Part shown: positions 1-3,618 of the stretch, piece by piece
Layout: each line of letters opens with the position of its first letter
Numbering within the stretch: the stretch's first letter is position 1
Assembly: GCA_937859855.1 (NCBI GenBank)
Contig: CALMAR010000209.1
Span: 10,134-15,968 of the forward strand
Origin: an uncultured Kineosporia sp.
GTDB taxonomy: Bacteria > Actinomycetota > Actinomycetes > Actinomycetales > Kineosporiaceae
DNA length: 5,835 nucleotides
Direction: 5' to 3'
Program-made: the position numbers and the translations under genes
The notes under the pieces: generated by a model
What the model saw: the letters and a program-made list of their open reading frames with translations, nothing else
The model's database searches: none
What the model was told of the DNA's origin: nothing

Positions 1-324
1 GGCCGGCGCCGCGGGCCCCGCCGCGGCCGCCCGGCTGAGCAGGCTCCGGCGCGGCGCCACCGACTCGATGATGGGCTGACCGCCGGGGCCGGGCCGCCAG
101 CTGACCCGGTCACCGGTGCACAGCACGGAGGTGCCAGCGGTGTCCCGGCCCTCACCGGAAGACGGCTGATCCCCGGGCCGGCGCAACAAGGGGCTGAGCC
201 GCATCGCGATCAGCAGGCCGTCCGGGCCACCGTCGGCGACCACGGCGGCTCCGCGATCGGCCCGGACGACGACCCCGGTACGGGTTTCGAGTGGATCAGA
301 GGTTACTGGAACGGAGGAGAACAC
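1..324 (-). CDS. rsgA: RsgA, ribosome small-subunit-dependent GTPase A (N-terminal part, cut by left edge)
   Basis: RsgA is a cytoplasmic, circularly permuted GTPase that acts late in 30S ribosomal subunit assembly. Only the first 108 codons are in the window. They cover the N-terminal OB-fold: a beta-strand GVVVRADRGAAVVA at residues 17-30, an IAMRL strand near 39-43, the family hallmark TGDRVSW at 70-76, and IIESVAPRRSLLSR at 85-98, which matches the usual 'I..V.PRRS.L.R' segment before the G domain. The GTP-binding motifs (G4-G1-G3) lie beyond the left edge. I chose the GTG at 322-324 because AAAGGA sits 7 nt upstream; an in-frame TAG at 373-375 rules out a much longer N-terminus. Residues 99-108 are almost all Ala, Gly and Pro where relatives are often basic, and residues 50-65 look like a loop insertion. 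The frame is open to base 1. Identification rests on motif recognition without a database search, so family confidence is good but not absolute. Confidence 0.82.
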   Translation of the reverse strand, partial: MFSSVPVTSDPLETRTGVVVRADRGAAVVADGGPDGLLIAMRLSPLLRRPGDQPSSGEGRDTAGTSVLCTGDRVSWRPGPGGQPIIESVAPRRSLLSRAAAAGPAAPA

Positions 325-331
325 CGGAGTG

Positions 332-337
332 TCCTTT
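332..337 (-). promoter_or_regulatory. Shine-Dalgarno site that fixes the rsgA start
   Basis: Read on the minus strand, AAAGGA is followed by a 7-nt spacer (CACTCCG) and then the GTG at 324-322. It is the best ribosome-binding match near the gene and decides for this GTG over the in-frame TTG further upstream. Confidence 0.6.
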
Positions 338-372
338 CGGATCAGCCCGGCTCGGGCCAATCCGCAGAGCCA

Positions 373-477
373 CTACCCGTTGTGGGAGAAGGGCTTTCGG
401 CTGTGGTCCAGGCGGGCGCGGGAGGAGCGGAGACGCCCTGGTACGGAGGCAGAGGCAGGCAGACCATTGACAGTCAT
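373..477 (-). CDS. Possible 34-codon small ORF upstream of rsgA (unrecognised)
   Basis: This reading frame has an ATG at 475-477 and a TAG at 373-375, encoding 34 residues beginning MTVNGLPASASV and ending in a basic stretch (RSSRARLDHSRKPFSHNG). A strong Shine-Dalgarno match, GGGAGG at 484-489 on the minus strand, lies 6 nt before the ATG. The ATG overlaps the stop of the preceding small ORF as ATGA, an arrangement seen in translationally coupled genes. It ends 48 nt before rsgA, so it could also act as a leader peptide. Against it, third-position GC is only moderate (25 of 34 codons), it includes codons unusual for GC-rich genes (ACT, AAT, GGT, GTA, CCA), and I recognise no family. A chance ORF is entirely possible. 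Confidence 0.22.
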   Translation of the reverse strand: MTVNGLPASASVPGRLRSSRARLDHSRKPFSHNG

Positions 478-644
478 CGCACGCCTCCCGTCCCGCACCC
501 CAGTGCGCTGCTCGACTCCCGCGCCACGCGGCCCAGAAGCGACACCCGATATCGGCTACGCCGTTCGAGTACTCGCGGCACCCACCGTACGCGGGCGGCC
601 CAGGGTTGTCGCCGGTATTTCCGGCCGATCAGCTGAACGGTCAC
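474..644 (-). CDS. Possible 56-codon Arg-rich ORF overlapping the brkB stop (unrecognised)
   Basis: The frame starts with a GTG at 642-644 that overlaps the brkB TGA as GTGA and ends with a TGA at 474-476 that overlaps the next small ORF as ATGA. It encodes 56 residues with 13 Arg and one Lys, for example residues 8-20 RKYRRQPWAARVR, and a Gly-rich end. The four-base overlap with brkB suggests possible translational coupling, but the nearest Shine-Dalgarno-like GAGGG is about 12 nt upstream, which is far. Codons such as CGA, GTA, TAT, AAA and CGT are frequent compared with brkB and aidB, and the post-stop hairpin of brkB lies inside the frame. I recognise no family. It is recorded because of its position; a fortuitous ORF is more likely than not. 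Confidence 0.15.
   Translation of the reverse strand: MTVQLIGRKYRRQPWAARVRWVPRVLERRSRYRVSLLGRVARESSSALGCGTGGVR
611..633 (-). terminator. Post-stop hairpin of brkB with shared 13-mer
   Basis: Seven nt after the brkB stop, the minus strand reads GCTGATCGGCCGG (633-621), identical to a 13-mer that follows the aidB stop. It runs into a hairpin with arms GCCGG and CCGGC around the loop AAATA (625-611). There is no U-tract, so it is not a classical intrinsic terminator. Short GC hairpins without U-tails are sometimes proposed as terminators or 3'-end stabilisers in actinomycetes. Confidence 0.3.
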
Positions 645-1657
645 GACTGGGCCAGGCCCTCACTGGCAGCGGCTTTGGACACCGCCTTCTCCAGCAGGGC
701 CTGCCGGGCCGCCACCCGGGCCTGGGTCGGATAACGCTCGTCGACCGCCGCGTTCAGCGCAGCCCCGATCAACACCGCGATGGCCAGGAAATACAGCCAG
801 ATCAGCACCACGATCGGAGTGGCCAGCGGGCCGTAGATCGAGGCGCCGCCGACCGACCAGCCGATCACCACCCGCAGCACGAAGCTGGCCATCACCCAGA
901 TGCCCAGGGCCAGCACGGCTCCCGGCACATCCCGCCGCCAGGGAGACCTGACCGGAGTAGCGATGTGATAGAGGGTGGACAACCCGCTCACGGCCAGTAC
1001 CGTCACCACCGGCCAGTAGAGCAGGCTCGAGCCGGCCAATCTGGCCAGCAGGTCCAGATTCAGCGATGTGAGCAGGTTCCGAAGCAGGCCCGGTCCGATC
1101 AGAACCAGGGGGATCACCACCACCCCGGCCAGCAGAGTGCCGGCATACAGCGAGAACGACAGCACCCGGGTTCTGATGATGCCCCGCTGACCGCCCAGCC
1201 CGTACATGATCGAGATGGTGTCGAGATACACGTTCAGGGCCCGGGATCCGGACCACAGCGAGAGCAGGAAACCGATCGAGACCACGTCGGCACGCCCGGC
1301 TCCCACCACCCGGTCGAAGGTGGGCAGGATCACCGAAGCCACCGAATCCTGGGTCAGGAAGGTCAATGTCAGCTGCTGCAGCTGGCGGCGCAGATCGGCC
1401 ACCACGTCCGCGCCGAGGACATTCCCGGCGAACCCGATCGCTCCAACCAGGCCGAGCACCAGCGGCGGCAGCGACAGCAGGGCGAAGAAGCCCGCTTCGG
1501 CGGCCAGACCGGTGACCCGGTTCTGCAGGCAGATCCGGGTGGTGGAGGCGGTTAGCCGCCAGATCAGCCGCAGGTAGCGGCGCATCTGTCCCCGCAGAGT
1601 CGGCTCGGTGGATCGCACCCTGGCCAGTCTCGTGCGCAATCCGGTCCCGGCGCCCAT
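641..1657 (-). CDS. YihY/BrkB-family inner-membrane protein
   Basis: This encodes a 338-residue polytopic membrane protein of the YihY/virulence factor BrkB family (E. coli YihY and YhjD are relatives), whose biochemical role is still poorly defined; envelope integrity and transport have been proposed. Six hydrophobic segments can be read at about residues 56-80, 124-150, 166-192, 212-232, 244-267 and 280-303. The family signature GLAAEAGFFALLSLPPL lies at 50-66, a WSGSRALN segment at 135-142, and the typical last membrane helix YGPLATPIVVLIWLYFLAIA continues into GAALNAAVDE. The C-terminal tail is short, charged and Ala-rich, with no added domain. I chose the ATG at 1655-1657; the frame stays open to 1930, but that extension lies antisense to aidB and has no membrane or family character. 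A GTG three codons upstream (1664-1666) is an alternative. The start is preceded by TACGGT, then 7 nt, which fits a leaderless mRNA; the overlapping GGTGA 5 nt before ATG could instead be a weak ribosome-binding site. It is divergent from aidB and leads toward rsgA. Confidence 0.88.
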   Translation of the reverse strand: MGAGTGLRTRLARVRSTEPTLRGQMRRYLRLIWRLTASTTRICLQNRVTGLAAEAGFFALLSLPPLVLGLVGAIGFAGNVLGADVVADLRRQLQQLTLTFLTQDSVASVILPTFDRVVGAGRADVVSIGFLLSLWSGSRALNVYLDTISIMYGLGGQRGIIRTRVLSFSLYAGTLLAGVVVIPLVLIGPGLLRNLLTSLNLDLLARLAGSSLLYWPVVTVLAVSGLSTLYHIATPVRSPWRRDVPGAVLALGIWVMASFVLRVVIGWSVGGASIYGPLATPIVVLIWLYFLAIAVLIGAALNAAVDERYPTQARVAARQALLEKAVSKAAASEGLAQS

Positions 1658-1664
1658 GAATGTC

Positions 1665-1670
1665 ACCGTA
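1665..1670 (-). promoter_or_regulatory. Candidate -10 element for brkB (leaderless start)
   Basis: The minus strand reads TACGGT, then the 7 nt GACATTC, then ATG. A TANNNT hexamer ending about 7 nt before the start codon would place transcription initiation on or next to the ATG, as in actinobacterial leaderless genes. No good -35 hexamer is visible 17-19 nt upstream, and the same bases contain GGTGA, which can be read as a Shine-Dalgarno site. Confidence 0.4.
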
Positions 1671-1750
1671 ACCAGCGAAAACCGTTTCCCAGTGCTGCGA
1701 CTGCGGGCGAGTTCAATCGCTGCGACTAGGTCGTTCACAGTACGGATCGG

Positions 1751-1756
1751 TAGGGT
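1751..1756 (+). promoter_or_regulatory. Candidate -10 element for aidB (leaderless start)
   Basis: TAGGGT is followed by the 7 nt CACAGCT and then the GTG start of aidB, the spacing expected for a leaderless mRNA. The -35 region is weak. A 9-bp direct repeat GCTGCGACT occurs upstream at 1694-1702 and 1719-1727 (25-bp period), and the 10-bp palindrome CACAGCTGTG (1757-1766) covers the predicted transcription start. TAGGG could alternatively be a weak ribosome-binding site 8 nt from GTG. Confidence 0.42.
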
Positions 1757-1763
1757 CACAGCT

Positions 1764-3425
1764 GTGCCTGAACCGGACGATGCACTCAATCTGGTGCCGA
1801 CCCCGGTCGACCGTGATGTCTTCTCCGAGGACGCCGCCCTGGTGGAAGCGATGGAGCGGCACGAGGCCAAGGCGCATCTGGGCCGGCTCCGCGATCTGGG
1901 CCGGCTGGCCGGCGCCAGCCGGTCGATCACCTGGGCTGCCTCGGTGGAGGAGCACCCACCGGTTCTGCGCAGCTACGACCAGTCCGGCCGCCGGATCGAC
2001 GAGGTCGACTACCACCCGGCCTGGAATCGGCTGATCCAGGCCGGGGTCCGAGCGGGCCTGAGCGCGCCGGCCTGGCTGGAGGGAGCACCGGCCGCAGCGC
2101 ACACGGCCAGAGGGGCGGCCATGATCGTCTGGTCCCAGGTCGAATCCGGGCACACCGCCAGCCTGACCACCAGCTACGCGGCCATCCCGGCACTGCGGAC
2201 GGACCCCGAACTGCTCGCCACCTGGATGCCGCGGCTGTCCTCGACCTCCTTCGAGGCTGGCCCGCGACGGCCCAGCGACAAGCTCGGCTGCCTGGCCGGG
2301 CTGGCCACCACCGAGCGCCAGGGTGGCTCCGACCTGCGCACCGGCACCACCGTGGCCCAGCCGGAACAGGATGGCCCGGTCGAGGGCGCTTCGGCGTACC
2401 GGCTGACCGGGCAGAAGTGGTTCGTCTCCGCGCCGATGAGCGATGTGTTCCTGGCCGTGGCGCATGCTCCCGGTGGCCTGACCTGCTTCCTGATCCCGCG
2501 GGTGCTGACCGACGGCAGCCGGAACAACTGGCGGCTGATGCGGCTCAAGCGGACGCTGGGTACCCGGTCCAATCCCCCGGCCGAGGTCGAACTGGACGGC
2601 ACCTGGGCGGTCCGGCTGGGCGAAGAGGGGCGTGGGCTGCGCACCCTGTCCGGGATGCTCAGTGCGACCCGGATGGACGCCGTCCTGCGCTCGGCCGGGC
2701 AGATGCGGCAGGCGGTGACTCGCGCTGTCCACCACGCCCGGAAGCGGGAGGCCTTCGGCTCCGCGCTGCTGGACAAGCCGCTGATGCAGAACGTGCTGGC
2801 CGATCTGGCCCTGGAGAGCGAAGCGGCGACCGTGCTCGGGATCCGGCTGGCTGCCGCCGTGGACGAGGGCGAGACCGAGTTCCTGCGGGCGGCGGTGCCG
2901 GTGGCCAAGTTCTGGGTCTGCAAGCGAACGCCTGCCCTGGTGGCCGAGGCGCTGGAGTGCCTGGGCGGCAACGGCTACGTGGAAGAACACGGCCTGGCCC
3001 GGATCTACCGGGACGCGATGGCCGGTCCGCTGTGGGAGGGGCCGGGCAACATCAGCGCGCTGGACGTGCTGCGGGCCATGTCGTTGCAGCCACGATCGAT
3101 GGAGGTGCTGCTGGCTGAGATAGATCGGGCCCGGGGCGCGGACCAGCGGCTGGACCGGGCCATGGACGAGGTGGCCGGGTTCCTGCAGGCGGCCTCCCGG
3201 GAGGCCCGGCGTGATCCAGGAGCGGTCGAGGCCGGCGCCCGCTGGATCGCCGAACGGCTGGCCGTGGTTCTTCAGGCCTCCCTGCTGCTGCGCTGCGCGC
3301 CACCGGTGGTGTCCGGCGCGTTTCTGGCCACCCGGGTGGCCGGTGGCGGCGGAGTGCTGTTCGGGACCCTGCCCGTGGGACGCCGGGTCACCCGGGTCCT
3401 GGTCGACCGATGCCTTCCCGGGTGA
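1764..3425 (+). CDS. aidB: AidB-like acyl-CoA dehydrogenase-fold flavoprotein (DNA alkylation response)
   Basis: This encodes a 553-residue protein of the AidB branch of the acyl-CoA dehydrogenase superfamily, close to the 541 residues of E. coli AidB. AidB binds FAD and DNA and protects against methylating agents; its true reaction is unsettled. AidB-type motifs in order: HPPVLRSYDQSGRRID (64-79), HPAWNRLI (84-91), TTERQGGSD (182-190, flavin-loop motif), LTGQKWFVSAPMSD (214-227), LKRTLGTRSNPPAEVELDG (261-279), HARKREAFG (324-332), LECLGGNGYVEE (397-408) and LWEGPGNISALDVLRA (423-438). Glu425 in WEG occupies the position of the catalytic Glu of medium-chain acyl-CoA dehydrogenases, and Arg437 is also kept. 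Residues 440-553 form the extra helical C-terminal region that marks AidB rather than a metabolic dehydrogenase. The GTG start is chosen because upstream codons lie antisense to brkB and a -10-like TAGGGT is 7 nt away. The usual N-terminal NQPPPL-type motif is degenerate here (NLVPTP, 9-14). No ada or alkB neighbour is visible. Confidence 0.9.
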   Translation: MPEPDDALNLVPTPVDRDVFSEDAALVEAMERHEAKAHLGRLRDLGRLAGASRSITWAASVEEHPPVLRSYDQSGRRIDEVDYHPAWNRLIQAGVRAGLSAPAWLEGAPAAAHTARGAAMIVWSQVESGHTASLTTSYAAIPALRTDPELLATWMPRLSSTSFEAGPRRPSDKLGCLAGLATTERQGGSDLRTGTTVAQPEQDGPVEGASAYRLTGQKWFVSAPMSDVFLAVAHAPGGLTCFLIPRVLTDGSRNNWRLMRLKRTLGTRSNPPAEVELDGTWAVRLGEEGRGLRTLSGMLSATRMDAVLRSAGQMRQAVTRAVHHARKREAFGSALLDKPLMQNVLADLALESEAATVLGIRLAAAVDEGETEFLRAAVPVAKFWVCKRTPALVAEALECLGGNGYVEEHGLARIYRDAMAGPLWEGPGNISALDVLRAMSLQPRSMEVLLAEIDRARGADQRLDRAMDEVAGFLQAASREARRDPGAVEAGARWIAERLAVVLQASLLLRCAPPVVSGAFLATRVAGGGGVLFGTLPVGRRVTRVLVDRCLPG

Positions 3426-3426
3426 G

Positions 3427-3442
3427 CCGGCTGATCGGCCGG
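3427..3442 (+). terminator. Post-stop hairpin of aidB with shared 13-mer
   Basis: One base after the aidB TGA, CCGGC (3427-3431) and GCCGG (3438-3442) can pair around TGATCG. The segment 3430-3442, GCTGATCGGCCGG, is identical to the sequence after the brkB stop read in that gene's sense. No T-run follows, so termination here is possible but unproven. Confidence 0.28.
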
Positions 3443-3486
3443 ATCGCAGAGCCTGAAAAGCCGCTTGCCGAAAGGGAAACCATCGA

Positions 3487-3505
3487 TCTCAAGCTCAGCT
3501 TGAGA
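3487..3505. promoter_or_regulatory. Perfect 19-bp palindrome, candidate operator upstream of glgX
   Basis: TCTCAAGCT (3487-3495), a central C, and AGCTTGAGA (3497-3505) form an uninterrupted inverted repeat in the aidB-glgX gap, about 113 nt before the glgX start. It is richer in A and T than its surroundings. As RNA it could only form a 7-bp stem with a 5-nt loop, and no U-tract follows, so a dimeric repressor or activator site is more likely than a terminator. The half-site does not match an operator I can name with confidence. Possible targets are glgX downstream or read-through from aidB. Confidence 0.45.
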
Positions 3506-3618
3506 CAATAGGGGTCAATCGGCACACTTCGGCGCGTCGCTGACGGTTGAACTGCCGACCCGGCCCGGACAGGTAAGAATGTGGCCCGTATCTGCCTGCC
3601 CTCGACCTCGGGACGTTC

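Larger units (their letters stand above)
325..640. other. Gap between brkB and rsgA without a convincing gene
   Basis: About 316 bp separate the end of brkB from the start of rsgA. The plus-strand frame beginning at base 1 stays open to the TGA at 634-636, and another plus frame runs through the gap into brkB. Both give Arg/Pro/Ser-rich, low-complexity translations typical of frames antisense to GC-rich genes, and neither resembles a known family. On the minus strand I see two short chained ORFs (recorded separately), a hairpin just after the brkB stop (611-625), a second small hairpin with arms CGCAC/GTGCG at 494-507, and a 10-bp palindrome CCGATATCGG at 546-555. A minus-strand TACGGT hexamer at 584-589 could be a -10 for rsgA, but no -35 supports it. 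The stretch is most likely spacer plus the rsgA leader. Confidence 0.5.

Noticed and set aside
467..472. Exact TTGACA (-35 consensus) on the plus strand
   Set aside because: No -10 hexamer occurs 16-19 nt downstream, and no plus-strand gene follows in the gap.
1..636. Plus-strand frame open from the left edge to the TGA at 634-636
   Set aside because: Its first half is the exact codon-complement of rsgA, which has recognisable OB-fold motifs on the minus strand; the translation is Arg/Gly/Pro-rich with no motif.
329..1555. 408-codon plus-strand frame across the gap and brkB
   Set aside because: Most of it is antisense to the membrane segments of brkB; the translation is Gln/His/Arg/Gly-rich low complexity. 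Its first part, in the gap, resembles no family.
1608..1763. N-terminal extension of aidB to the upstream start at 1608
   Set aside because: The extra 52 residues would run antisense through the brkB start and the promoter region and do not resemble AidB; GTG 1764 fits family length and the -10-like hexamer.
1658..1930. N-terminal extension of brkB to 1930
   Set aside because: The 91 additional residues are Ser/Arg/Thr-rich, antisense to the aidB start, and unrelated to BrkB/YihY proteins.
1713..2990. 425-codon minus-strand frame opposite aidB
   Set aside because: It is antisense to strongly conserved AidB motifs; its composition (Gly, Pro, Arg, His, Gln) and lack of motifs mark it as a shadow.
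3547..3580. TTGAAC ... TAAGAA as a glgX promoter
   Set aside because: The spacer is about 21 nt, too long for a normal sigma-70-type promoter, and the -10 lacks the final T. A promoter in this gap is likely, but this pair is not good enough to annotate.
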